From positions 32,035,828 through 32,099,827 of the forward strand of contig NC_079876.1 of NCBI RefSeq assembly GCF_029227915.1: 64,000 nucleotides of DNA, written 5' to 3'. Each line of letters opens with the position of its first letter. Within the stretch, counting starts at the first letter, position 1. The notes beneath the pieces are model-generated. The model was not told the origin of the DNA, searched no databases, and was given only the letters and a program-made list of their open reading frames with translations. The stretch comes from Hydractinia symbiolongicarpus (lineage: Eukaryota > Cnidaria > Hydrozoa > Anthoathecata > Hydractiniidae). Shown one piece after another: positions 1 to 8,190 of the stretch. Both the position numbers and the translations under genes were made by a program.

Positions 1-46
1 GGACGTGATACACTGTCACTCGGAAATTTTGGAAAAGAGTAGTAAC

Positions 47-118
47 GCATTGGTGGTTCAGTGGTAGAATTCTCGCCTGCCACGCGGGAGACCGGGGTTC
101 GATTCCCCCGCCAATGCA
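47..118 (+). tRNA. tRNA-Gly(GCC), unit 1 (extra-C form)
   Basis: Decodes GGC/GGU glycine codons. The acceptor stem GCATTGG pairs with CCAATGC, the discriminator is A73, the D stem is GTTC/GAAT, and the anticodon stem CTCGC/GCGGG closes the loop CTGCCAC with anticodon GCC. A box (TGGTTCAGTGG) and B box (GGTTCGATTCC) are intact. No 3' CCA and no intron. It is the only gene of the unit on the plus strand; it diverges from the upstream Thr gene and converges on Phe. This copy has five C instead of four after the T loop (72 rather than 71 nt), which makes an 8-base T loop or a bulge; twelve other copies share this. In most units the 71-nt form is present. Confidence 0.97.
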
Positions 119-123
119 TCGTG

Positions 124-127
124 TTTT
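124..127 (+). terminator. Pol III terminator of tRNA-Gly
   Basis: TTTT starts six bases past the discriminator base of Gly and is conserved in the units. This is the minimal RNA polymerase III stop. Confidence 0.85.
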
Positions 128-152
128 ACCTACACCAGAAAATACCCTCCGT

Positions 153-184
153 AAAAAAGAAAGGAAGGAAAATAAATAAAAAAA
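153..184 (-). terminator. A-rich tract, likely back-up Pol III stop for Phe
   Basis: A 32-base stretch of A and G with a few T lies between the convergent Gly and Phe genes. On the minus strand it reads as runs of six and seven T separated by C/T-rich sequence. It would catch polymerases that pass the short TTTT next to Phe. The tract length varies by one base among units (unit 2 has one A fewer). The termination role is inferred. Confidence 0.5.
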
Positions 185-251
185 CATAGCTGAGGAAAAG
201 TGCTACGGCTGCTTGCATCCACCACCTCAAACCGCCCTGCTGGGCAGTGAT

Positions 252-255
252 AAAA
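252..255 (-). terminator. Pol III terminator of tRNA-Phe
   Basis: On the minus strand TTTT follows directly after the discriminator A73 of the Phe gene, an unusually short trailer. Confidence 0.8.
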
Positions 256-272
256 TGCCGAGACCCGGGATT

Positions 273-323
<51 letters not shown>

Positions 324-328
324 TCGGC
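256..328 (-). tRNA. tRNA-Phe(GAA), unit 1
   Basis: Decodes UUC/UUU phenylalanine codons. Read on the minus strand, acceptor GCCGAGA pairs with TCTCGGC, discriminator is A73, D stem GCTC/GAGC, anticodon stem TCAGA/TCTGA around loop CTGAAGA, and T arm CCTGG-TTCAATC-CCGGG with one U-G pair. A box (TAGCTCAGTTGGG) and B box (GGTTCAATCCC) fit the Pol III consensus. 73 nt, no intron, no CCA. It is the last minus-strand gene of the unit and converges on Gly. Of the seven genes this locus shows the most damage along the array: about 25 of 55 copies have a stem mismatch, a changed anticodon or a lost U33. Confidence 0.97.
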
Positions 329-388
329 CATGATCAATTCTATCACATGGCAAAGGTCTGTACGTTGTGATAGACACTTGACCAGATC

Positions 389-393
389 AAAAA
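389..393 (-). terminator. Pol III terminator of tRNA-Ser(UGA)
   Basis: TTTTT on the minus strand, 16 bases past the discriminator G73 of Ser(UGA); conserved in the units. Confidence 0.8.
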
Positions 394-408
394 GAATGTT
401 TGAAGATT

Positions 409-490
409 CGCTGCGAGTAGGGTTCGAACCTACGCGGGAAGATCCCATTAGATTTCAAGTCTAACGCCTTAACCACTCGGCCATCGCAGC
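409..490 (-). tRNA. tRNA-Ser(UGA), unit 1
   Basis: Decodes UCA/UCG serine codons. This is a class II tRNA of 82 nt. Acceptor GCTGCGA pairs with TCGCAGC, discriminator is G73 as in eukaryotic serine tRNAs, anticodon stem TTAGA/TCTAA encloses loop CTTGAAA with anticodon TGA, the long variable arm is a GGGA/TCCC hairpin, and the T arm is GTAGG-TTCGAAC-CCTAC. Both Pol III boxes are intact. It is closely related to the Ser(AGA) gene 390 bp away in the same unit, differing mainly in the anticodon arm. It is not a selenocysteine tRNA: the anticodon is TGA, not TCA, and the acceptor stem has 7 bp. Confidence 0.97.
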
Positions 491-549
491 AGAAATTGCT
501 GGGTAACCAGAATAATTCACCAGCTCACCACTCAGGTGCCGAAGAGGAC

Positions 550-554
550 AAAAA
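550..554 (-). terminator. Pol III terminator of tRNA-Cys
   Basis: TTTTT on the minus strand, about 11 bases past the discriminator base of Cys; conserved in the units. Confidence 0.8.
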
Positions 555-564
555 GCCAACTAGT

Positions 565-636
565 AGGGGACACCCGGGTTTGAACCAGGGACCTCTCGAT
601 CTGCAGTCGAATGCTCTACCACTGAGCTATATCCCC
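565..636 (-). tRNA. tRNA-Cys(GCA), unit 1
   Basis: Decodes UGC/UGU cysteine codons. Acceptor GGGGATA pairs with TGTCCCC (one U-G pair), discriminator is U73 as expected for cysteine tRNA, D stem GCTC/GAGC, anticodon stem TTCGA/TCGAG around loop CTGCAGA, T arm CCTGG-TTCAAAC-CCGGG. 72 nt, no intron, no CCA. A and B boxes are intact. It is the only gene of the unit with a clear TATATA about 30 bp upstream (see 664-669). Confidence 0.97.
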
Positions 637-663
637 AGCCAAGGACGGAATCCACGCACAGGG

Positions 664-669
664 TATATA
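664..669 (-). promoter_or_regulatory. TATA-like element upstream of tRNA-Cys
   Basis: TATATA lies at -28 to -33 relative to the 5' end of the mature Cys tRNA, the usual distance for TFIIIB/TBP contact on Pol III genes that use an upstream element. It is kept in nearly all units; unit 37 reads TATAAA. The function is inferred from position only. Confidence 0.5.
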
Positions 670-699
670 ACATCAACGCGTGAGAGAGCAACTTAACTT

Positions 700-705
700 A
701 AAAAA
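700..705 (-). terminator. Pol III terminator of tRNA-Glu
   Basis: TTTTTT on the minus strand, 7 bases past the discriminator A73 of Glu. Unit 33 has lost A bases here (one fewer); units 9 and 18 read with G interruptions, leaving a weaker stop. Confidence 0.8.
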
Positions 706-712
706 TTTACAC

Positions 713-784
713 TTCCCGCACCGGGAATCGAACCCGGGCCGCCTGGGTGAAAACCAGAAATCCTAACCACTAGACCATGCGGGA
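713..784 (-). tRNA. tRNA-Glu(UUC), unit 1
   Basis: Decodes GAA/GAG glutamate codons. Acceptor TCCCGCA pairs with TGCGGGA starting with the U1-A72 pair typical of eukaryotic tRNA-Glu; discriminator A73; D arm GGTCTAGTGGTTAGGAT; anticodon stem TCTGG/CCAGG (first pair U-G) around loop TTTTCAC; T arm CCGGG-TTCGATT-CCCGG. 72 nt, no intron, no CCA, both Pol III boxes intact. Confidence 0.97.
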
Positions 785-862
785 CACATTCGCACCACTA
801 ACTAATTTAGATGTCATGCTTTTTCTGACAATTTGAACTAGCTCTGTCTTTCTGTTCGTGTC

Positions 863-867
863 AAAAA
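863..867 (-). terminator. Pol III terminator of Ser(AGA), possibly also of Thr
   Basis: TTTTT on the minus strand 15 bases past the discriminator of Ser(AGA). It is also the first run of four or more T that a polymerase leaving the Thr gene would meet, because none lies in the Thr-Ser(AGA) spacer or in Ser(AGA) itself. Confidence 0.8.
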
Positions 868-881
868 CACCTTTTTGCGTC

Positions 882-963
882 CGCTGCGAGTAGGATTCGA
901 ACCTACGCGGGAAGATCCCATTTGATTTCTAGTCAAACGCCCTAACCACTCGGCCATCGCAGC
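882..963 (-). tRNA. tRNA-Ser(AGA), unit 1
   Basis: After A34-to-inosine editing this decodes UCU, UCC and UCA serine codons. Class II tRNA of 82 nt: acceptor GCTGCGA/TCGCAGC, G73, anticodon stem TTTGA/TCAAA around loop CTAGAAA, long variable arm, T arm GTAGG-TTCGAAT-CCTAC. A and B boxes are intact. Its 5' flank is GC-rich and has no oligo-T from the Thr gene 58 bp upstream, so it may be transcribed together with Thr. Unit 1 has a single C-for-T change in the D-loop region compared with most copies. Confidence 0.97.
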
Positions 964-1021
964 CTGACAAACCGCTGGCCATTGCCACAAGGCCGACAAG
1001 AAAGCACAACATTACTGCTAA
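964..1021 (-). other. Thr-Ser(AGA) linker without terminator
   Basis: This 58-bp spacer has no run of four T on the minus strand, in contrast to the spacers after the other six genes. It is GC-rich near Ser(AGA) and can fold into a small hairpin (GGCCTTG against CAATGGCC with one bulged base). The lack of a stop together with the lack of an AT-rich upstream element suggests a dicistronic Thr-Ser(AGA) precursor; this is an inference. Unit 1 differs from most units by one base (GACAAG for GACCAG). Confidence 0.5.
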
Positions 1022-1094
1022 AGGCACTGCCCGGATTTGAACCGGGGATCTCCTGTTTACTAGACAGGCGCTTTAACCGCTAAGCCACAGCGCC
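1022..1094 (-). tRNA. tRNA-Thr(AGU), unit 1
   Basis: After A34-to-inosine editing this decodes ACU, ACC and ACA threonine codons. Acceptor GGCGCTG pairs with CAGTGCC (one G-U pair), discriminator U73, D stem GCTT/AAGC, anticodon stem CCTGT/ACAGG around loop CTAGTAA, T arm CCCGG-TTCAAAT-CCGGG. 73 nt, no intron, no CCA, both Pol III boxes intact. It is the first of the six minus-strand genes and diverges from the Gly gene of the next unit. No canonical oligo-T follows it. Confidence 0.97.
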
Positions 1095-1104
1095 TGCCTG
1101 TTGG

Positions 1105-1121
1105 GAGATTTTGAAAATCTC
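1105..1121. promoter_or_regulatory. Palindrome in the Thr/Gly divergent promoter
   Basis: A perfect inverted repeat, GAGATTTT-G-AAAATCTC, starts 11 bp upstream of the Thr 5' end, about 90 bp upstream of Gly. Its AT-rich core lies at roughly -15 to -23 of Thr, near where TFIIIB binds. It is preserved in most of the 55 units, with breaks in a few (units 5, 26, 27, 31, 36, 44, 45, 49 and 54). It may be a symmetric factor site or simply an AT-rich upstream element. Confidence 0.45.
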
Positions 1122-1210
1122 AATATCACACGTCTGAAATGCCGTTAAGGCTACTAACACACCGGGACGTGATACACTGTCACTCGGAAATTTTGGAAAT
1201 GAGTAGTAAC

Positions 1211-1435
1211 GCATTGGTGGTTCAGTGGTAGAATTCTCGCCTGCCACGCGGGAGACCGGGGTTCGATTCCCCCGCCAATGCATCGTGTTTTACCTACACC
1301 AGAAAATACCCTCCGTAAAAAAGAAAGGAAGGAAAATAAATAAAAAACATAGCTGAGGAAAAGTGCTACGGCTGCTTGCATTCACCACCTCAAACCGCCC
1401 TGCTGGGCAGTGATAAAATGCCGAGACCCGGGATT

Positions 1436-1486
<51 letters not shown>

Positions 1487-2373
1487 TCGGCCATGATCAA
1501 TTCTATCACATGGCAAAGGTCTATACGTTGTGATAGACACTTGACCAGATCAAAAAGAATGTTTGAAGATTCGCTGCGAGTAGGGTTCGAACCTACGCGG
1601 GAAGATCCCATTAGATTTCAAGTCTAACGCCTTAACCACTCGGCCATCGCAGCAGAAATTGCTGGGTAACCAGAATAATTCACCAGCTCACCACTCAGGT
1701 GCCGAAGAGGACAAAAAGCCAACTAGTAGGGGACACCCGGGTTTGAACCAGGGACCTCTCGATCTGCAGTCGAATGCTCTACCACTGAGCTATATCCCCA
1801 GCCAAGGACGGAATCCACGCACAGGGTATATAACATCAACGCGTGAGAGAGCAACTTAACTTAAAAAATGTACACTTCCCGCACCGGGAATCGAACCCGG
1901 GCCGCCTGGGTGAAAACCAGAAATCCTAACCACTAGACCATGCGGGACACATTCGCACCACTAAGTAATTTAGATGTCATGCTTTTTCTGACAATTTGAA
2001 CTAGCTCTGTCTTTCTGTTCGTGTCAAAAACACCTTTTTGCGTCCGCTGCGAGTAGGATTCGAACCTACGCGGGAAGATCCCATTTGATTTCTAGTCAAA
2101 CGCCTTAACCACTCGGCCATCGCAGCCTGACAAACCGCTGGCCATTGCCACAAGGCCGACCAGAAAGCACAACATTACTGCTAAAGGCACTGCCCGGATT
2201 TGAATCGGGGATCTCCTGTTTACTAGACAGGCGCTTTCACCGCTAAGCCACAGCGCCTGCCTGTTGGGAGATTTTGAAAATCTCAATATCACACGTCTGA
2301 AATGCCGTTAAGGCTACTAACACACCGGGACGTGATACACTGTCACTCGGAAATTTTGGAAATGAGTAGTAAC
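1211..2373. repeat. Array unit 2
   Basis: Gly 1211-1282 (+, extra C); minus strand: Phe 1419-1491, Ser(UGA) 1572-1653, Cys 1728-1799, Glu 1876-1947, Ser(AGA) 2045-2126, Thr 2185-2257. Thr has G53 to A, which breaks the last T-stem pair and the first bases of the B box, plus a D-arm change; it may be poorly transcribed. Confidence 0.95.
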
Positions 2374-2599
2374 GCATTGGTGGTTCAGTGGTAGAATTCT
2401 CGCCTGCCACGCGGGAGACCGGGGTTCGATTCCCCCGCCAATGCATCGTGTTTTACCTACACCAGAAAATACCCTCCGTAAAAAAGAAAGGAAGGAAAAT
2501 AAATAAAAAAACATAGCTGAGGAAAAGTGCTACGGCTACTTGCATTCACCACCTCAAACCGCCCTGCTGGGCAGTGACAAAATGCCGAGACCCGGGATT

Positions 2600-2650
<51 letters not shown>

Positions 2651-3537
2651 TCGGCCATGATCAATTCTATCACATGGCAAAGGTCTGTACGTTGTGATAG
2701 ACACTTGACCAGATCAAAAAGAATGTTTGAAGATTCGCTGCGAGTAGGGTTCGAACCAACGCGGGAAGATCCCATTAGATTTCAAGTCTAACGCCTTAAC
2801 CACTCGGCCATCGCAGCAGAAATTGCTGGGTAACCAGAATAATTCACCAGCTCACCACTCAGGTGCCGAAGAGGACAAAAAGCCAACTAGTAGGGGACAC
2901 CCGGGTTTGAACCAGGGACCTCTCGATCTGCAGTCGAATGCTCTACCACTGAGCTATATCCCCAGCCAAGGACGGAATCCACGCACAGGGTATATAACAT
3001 CAACGCGTGAGAGAGCAACTTAACTTAAAAAATGTACACTTCCCGCACCGGGAATCGAACCCGGGCCGCCTGGGTGAAAACCAGAAATCCTAACCACTAG
3101 ACCATGCGGGACACATTCGCACCACTAAGTAATTTAGATGTCATGCTTTTTCTGACAATTTGAACTAGCTCTGTCTTTCTGTTCGTGTCAAAAACACCTT
3201 TTTGCGTCCGCTGCGAGTAGGATTCGAACCTACGCGGGAAGATCCCATTTGATTTCTAGTCAAACGCCTTAACCACTCGGCCATCGCAGCCTGACAAACC
3301 GCTGGCCATTGCCACAAGGCCGACCAGAAAGCACAACATTACTGCTAAAGGCACTGCCCGGATTTGAACCGGGGATCTCCTGTTTACTAGACAGGCGCTT
3401 TAACCGCTAAGCCACAGCGCCTGCCTGTTGGGAGATTTTGAAAATCTCAATATCACACGTCTGAAATGCCGTTAAGGCTACTAACACAGCGGGACGTGAT
3501 ACACTGTCACTCGGAAATTTTGGAAATGAGTAGTAAC
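2374..3537. repeat. Array unit 3
   Basis: Gly 2374-2445 (+, extra C); minus strand: Phe 2583-2655, Ser(UGA) 2736-2817, Cys 2892-2963, Glu 3040-3111, Ser(AGA) 3209-3290, Thr 3349-3421. Ser(UGA) has one T-stem mismatch. Confidence 0.95.
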
Positions 3538-3762
3538 GCATTGGTGGTTCAGTGGTAGAATTCTCGCCTGCCACGCGGGAGACCGGGGTTCGATTCCCCG
3601 CCAATGCATCGTGTTTTACCTACACCAGAAAATACCCTCCGTAAAAAAGAAAGGAAGGAAAATAAATAAAAAAACATAGCTGAGGAAAAGTGCTACGGCT
3701 GCTTGCATTCACCACCTCAAACCGCCCTGCTGGGCAGTGATAAAATGCCGAGACCCGGGATT

Positions 3763-3813
<51 letters not shown>

Positions 3814-4700
3814 TCGGCCATGATCGATTCTATCACATGGCAAAGGTCTGTACGTTGTCATAGACACTTGACCAGATCAAAAAGAATGTTTGAAGATTCG
3901 CTGCGAGTAGGGTTCGAACCTACGCGGGAAGATCCCATTAGATTTCAAGTCTAACGCCTTAACCACTCGGCCATCGCAGCAGAAATTGCTGGGTAACCAG
4001 AATAATTCACCAGCTCACCACTCAGGTGCCGAAGAGGACAAAAAGCCAACTAGTAGGGGACACACGGGTTTGAACCAGGGACCTCTCGATCTGCAGTCGA
4101 ATGCTCTACCACTGAGCTATATCCCCAGCCAAGGACGGAATCCACGCACAGGGTATATAACATCAACGCGTGAGAGAGCAACTTAACTTAAAAAATGTAC
4201 ACTTCCCGCACCGGGAATCGAACCCGGGCCGCCTGGGTGAAAACCAGAAATCCTAACCACTAGACCATGCGGGACACATTCGCACCACTAAGTAATTTAG
4301 ATGTCATGCTTTTTCTGACAATTTGAACTAGCTCTGTCTTTCTGTTCGTGTCAAAAACACCTTTTTGCGTCCGCTGCGAGTAGGATTCGAACCTACGCGG
4401 GAAGATCCCATTTTATTTCTAGTCAAACGCCTTAACCACTCGGCCATCGCAGCCTGACAAACCGCTGGCCATTGCCACAAGGCCGACCAGAAAGCACAAC
4501 ATTACTGCTAAAGGCACTGCCCGGATTTGAACCGGGGATCTCCTGTTTACTAGACAGGCGCTTTAACCGCTAAGCCACAGCGCCTGCCTGTTGGGAGATT
4601 TTGAAAATCTCAATATCACACGTCTGAAATGCCGTTAAGGCTACTAACACACCGGAACGTGATACACTGTCACTCGGAAATTTTGGAAATGAGTAGTAAC
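3538..4700. repeat. Array unit 4
   Basis: Gly 3538-3608 (+); minus strand: Phe 3746-3818, Ser(UGA) 3899-3980, Cys 4055-4126, Glu 4203-4274, Ser(AGA) 4372-4453, Thr 4512-4584. Cys has one T-stem mismatch, and Ser(AGA) has a G30-A40 mismatch in the anticodon stem. Confidence 0.95.
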
Positions 4701-4925
4701 GCATTGGTGGTTCAGTGGTAGAATTCTCGCCTGCCACGCGGGAGACCGGGGTTCGATTCCCCGCCAATGCATCGTGTTTTACCTACACCAGAAAATACCC
4801 TCCGTAAAAAAGAAAGGAAGGAAAATAAATAAAAAAACATAGCTGAGGAAAAATGCTACGGCTGCTTGCATTCACCACCTCAAACCGCCCTGCTGGGCAG
4901 TGATAAAATGCCGAGACCCGGGATT

Positions 4926-4976
<51 letters not shown>

Positions 4977-5863
4977 TCGGCCATGATCAATTCTATCACA
5001 TGGCAAAGGTCTGTACGTTGTGATAGACACTTGACCAGATCAAAAAGAATGTTTGAAGATTCGCTGCGAGTAGGGTTCGAACCTACGCGGGAAGATCCCA
5101 TTAGATTTCAAGTCTAACGCCTTAACCACTCGGCCATCGCAGCAGAAATTGCTGGGTAACCAGAATAATTCACCAGCTCACCACTCAGGTGCCGAAGAGG
5201 ACAAAAAGCCAACTAGTAGGGGACACCCGGGTTTGAACCAGGGACCTCTCCATCTGCAGTCGAATGCTCTACCACTGAGCTATATCCCCAGCCAAGGACG
5301 GAATCCACGCACAGGGTATATAACATCAACGCGTGAGAGAGCAACTTAACTTAAAAAATGTACACTTCCCGCACCGGGAATCGAACTCGGGCCGCCTGGG
5401 TGAAAACCAGAAATCCTAACCACTAGACCATGCGGGACACATTCGCACCACTAAGTAATTTAGATGTCATGCTTTTTCTGACAATTTGAACTAGCTCTGT
5501 CTTTCTGTTCGTGTCAAAAACACCTTTTTGCGTCCGCTGCGAGTAGGATTCGAACCTACGCGGGAAGATCCCATTTGATTTCTAGTCAAACGCCTTAACC
5601 ACTCGGCTATCGCAGCCTGACAAACCGCTGGCCATTGCCACAAGGCCGACCAGAAAGCACAACATTACTGCTAAAGGCACTGCCCGGATTTGAACCGGGG
5701 ATCTCCTGTTTACTAGACAGGCGCTTTAACCGCTAAGCCACAGCGCCTGCCTGTTGGGAGACTTTGAAAATCTCAATATCACACGTCTGAAATGCCGTTA
5801 AGGCTACTAACACACCGGGACGTGATACACTGTCACTCGGAAATTTTGGAAATGAGTAGTAAC
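4701..5863. repeat. Array unit 5
   Basis: Gly 4701-4771 (+); minus strand: Phe 4909-4981, Ser(UGA) 5062-5143, Cys 5218-5289, Glu 5366-5437, Ser(AGA) 5535-5616, Thr 5675-5747. Cys has a G30-G40 mismatch, Glu a T-stem mismatch, Ser(AGA) has A9. Confidence 0.95.
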
Positions 5864-6093
5864 GCATTGGTGGTTCAGTGGTAGAATTCTCGCCTGCCAC
5901 GCGGGAGACCGGGGTTCGATTCCCCGCCAATGCATCGTGTTTTACCTACACCAGAAAATACCCTCCGTAAAAAAGAAAGGAAGGAAAATAAATAAAAAAA
6001 CATAGCTGAGGAAAAGTGCTACGGCTGCTTGCATTCACCACCTCAAACCGCCCTGCTGGGCAGTGATAAAATGCAGATACCCGGGATTGAACG

Positions 6094-6124
<31 letters not shown>

Positions 6125-7026
6125 TCCAACTGAGCTATCTCGGCCATGATCAATTCTATCACATGGCAAAGGTCTGTACGTTGTGATAGACACTTGACCA
6201 GATCAAAAAGAATGTTTGAAGATTCGCTGCGAGTAGGGTTCGAACCTACGCGGGAAGATCCCATTAGATTTCAAGTCTAACGCCTTAAGCACTCGGCCAT
6301 CGCAGCAGAAATTGCTGGGTAACCAGAATAATTCACCAGCTCACCATTCAGGTGCCGAAGAGGACAAAAAGCCAACTAGTAGGGGACACCCGGGTTTGAA
6401 CCAGGGACCTCTCGATCTGCAGTCGAATGCTCTACCACTGAGCTATATCCCCAGCCAAGGACGGAATCCACGCACAGGGTATATAACATCAACGCGTGAG
6501 AGAGCAACTTAACTTAAAAAATGTACACTTCCCGCACCGGGAATCGAACCCGGGCCGCCTGGGTGAAAACCAGAAATCCTAACCACTAGACCATGCGGGA
6601 CACATTCGCACCACTAAGTAATTTAGATGTCATGCTTTTTCTGACAATTTGAACTAGCTCTGTCTTTCTGTTCGTGTCAAAAACACCTTTTTGCGTCCGC
6701 TGCGAGTAGGATTCGAACCTACGCGGGAAGATCCCATTTGATTTCTAGTCAAACGCCTTAACCACTCGGCCATCGCAGCCTGACAAACCGCTGGCCATTG
6801 CCACAAGGCCGACCAGAAAGCACAACATTACTGCTAAAGGCACTGCCCGGATTTGAACCGGGGATCTCCTGTTTACTAGACAGGCGCTTTAACCGCTAAG
6901 CCACAGCGCCTGCCTGTTGGGAGATTTTGAAAATCTCAATATCACACGTCTGAAATGCCGTTAAGGCTACTAACACACCGGGACGTGATACACTGTCACT
7001 CGGAAATTTTGGAAATGGGTAGTAAC
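5864..7026. repeat. Array unit 6
   Basis: Gly 5864-5934 (+); minus strand: Phe 6072-6144 (degenerate), Ser(UGA) 6225-6306 (D-loop change), Cys 6381-6452, Glu 6529-6600, Ser(AGA) 6698-6779, Thr 6838-6910. First unit of the 9-unit block that recurs 10,469 bp downstream. Confidence 0.95.
6072..6144 (-). pseudogene. Degenerate tRNA-Phe, unit 6
   Basis: Two acceptor mismatches (3-70 and 6-67), a broken T-stem pair (52-62) that also spoils the start of the B box, and a D-loop change. The anticodon GAA is intact. Likely a pseudogene. Confidence 0.75.
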
Positions 7027-7252
7027 GCATTGGTGGTTCAGTGGTAGAATTCTCGCCTGCCACGCGGGAGACCGGGGTTCGATTCCCCCGCCAATGCATC
7101 TTGTTTTACCTACACCAGAAAATACCCTCCGTAAAAAAGAAAGGAAGGAAAATAAATAAAAAAACATAGCTGAGGAAAAGTGCTACGGCTGCTTGCATTC
7201 ACCACCTCAAACCGCCCTGCTGGGCAGTGATAAAATTCCGTGACCCGGGATT

Positions 7253-7303
<51 letters not shown>

Positions 7304-8190
7304 TCGGCCATGATCAATTCTATCACATGGCAAAGGTCTGTACGTTGTGATAGACACTTGACCAGATCAAAAAGAATGTTTGAAGATTCGCTGCGAGTAG
7401 GGTTCGAACCTACGCGGGAAGATCCCATTAGATTTCAAGTCTAACGCCTTAACCACTCGGCCATCGCAGCAGAAATTGCTGGGTAGCCAGAATAATTCAC
7501 CAGCTCACCACTCATGTGCCGAAGAGGACAAAAAGCCAACTAGTAGGGGACACCCGGGTTTGAACCAGGGACCTCTCGATCTGCAGTCGAATGCTCTACC
7601 ACTGAGCTATATCCCCAGCCAAGGACGGAATCCACGCACAGGGTATATAACATCAACGCGTGAGAGAGCAACTTAACTTAAAAAATGTACACTTTCCGCA
7701 CCGGGAATCGAACCCGGGCCGCCTGGGGGAAAACCAGAAATCCTAACCACTAGACCATGCGGGACACATTCGCACCACTAAGTAATTTAGATGTCATGCT
7801 TTTTCTGACAATTTGAACTAGCTCTGTCTTTCTGTTCGTGTCAAAAACACCTTTTTGCGTCCGCTGCGAGTAGGATTCGAACCTACGCGGGAAGATCCCA
7901 TTTGATTTCTAGTCAAACGCCTTAACCACTCGGCCATCGCAGCCTGACAAACCGCTGGCCATTGCCACAAGGCCGACCAGAAAGCACAACATTACTGCTA
8001 AAGGCACTGCCCGGATTTGAACCGGGGATCTCCTGTTTACTAGACAGGCGCTTTAACCGCTAAGCCACAGCGCCTGCCTGTTGGGAGATTTTGAAAATCT
8101 CAATATCACACGTCTGAAATGCCGTTAAGGCTACTAACACACCGGGACGTGATACACTGTCACTCGGAAATTTTGGAAATGAGTAGTAAC
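7027..8190. repeat. Array unit 7
   Basis: Gly 7027-7098 (+, extra C); minus strand: Phe 7236-7308, Ser(UGA) 7389-7470, Cys 7545-7616, Glu 7693-7764, Ser(AGA) 7862-7943, Thr 8002-8074. Phe has two acceptor mismatches (1-72 and 5-68). Glu has a C2-A71 mismatch and C at position 37; the latter (plus-strand G at 7728) is the only base I found that differs from the copy in unit 16. Confidence 0.95.

Larger units (their letters stand above)
47..1210. repeat. Array unit 1 (1,164 bp), reference unit
   Basis: Gly 47-118 (+); minus strand: Phe 256-328, Ser(UGA) 409-490, Cys 565-636, Glu 713-784, Ser(AGA) 882-963, Thr 1022-1094. Gly has the extra C. All seven genes otherwise fold as cloverleaves. Confidence 0.96.

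Noticed and set aside
153-184. Microsatellite or poly-A retroposition tail
   Set aside because: The A/G tract is nearly constant in length and position in all units and belongs to the repeat unit.
227-448. A 73-codon minus-strand reading frame recurring in nearly every unit
   Set aside because: It is a translation through tRNA-Phe and the 5' part of tRNA-Ser(UGA) read across cloverleaf sequence; changes among units do not favour third codon positions and follow tRNA structure instead. Not a protein gene.
409-490. Selenocysteine or UGA-suppressor tRNA
   Set aside because: The plus strand shows TCA at the anticodon, but the gene is on the minus strand, where the anticodon is TGA (Ser). The 82-nt length and 7-bp acceptor stem are those of an ordinary serine tRNA.
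496-696. A 66-codon plus-strand frame recurring in nearly every unit
   Set aside because: It lies antisense to tRNA-Cys and its flanks. Conservation comes from repeat homogenisation, with no sign of a coding signal of its own.
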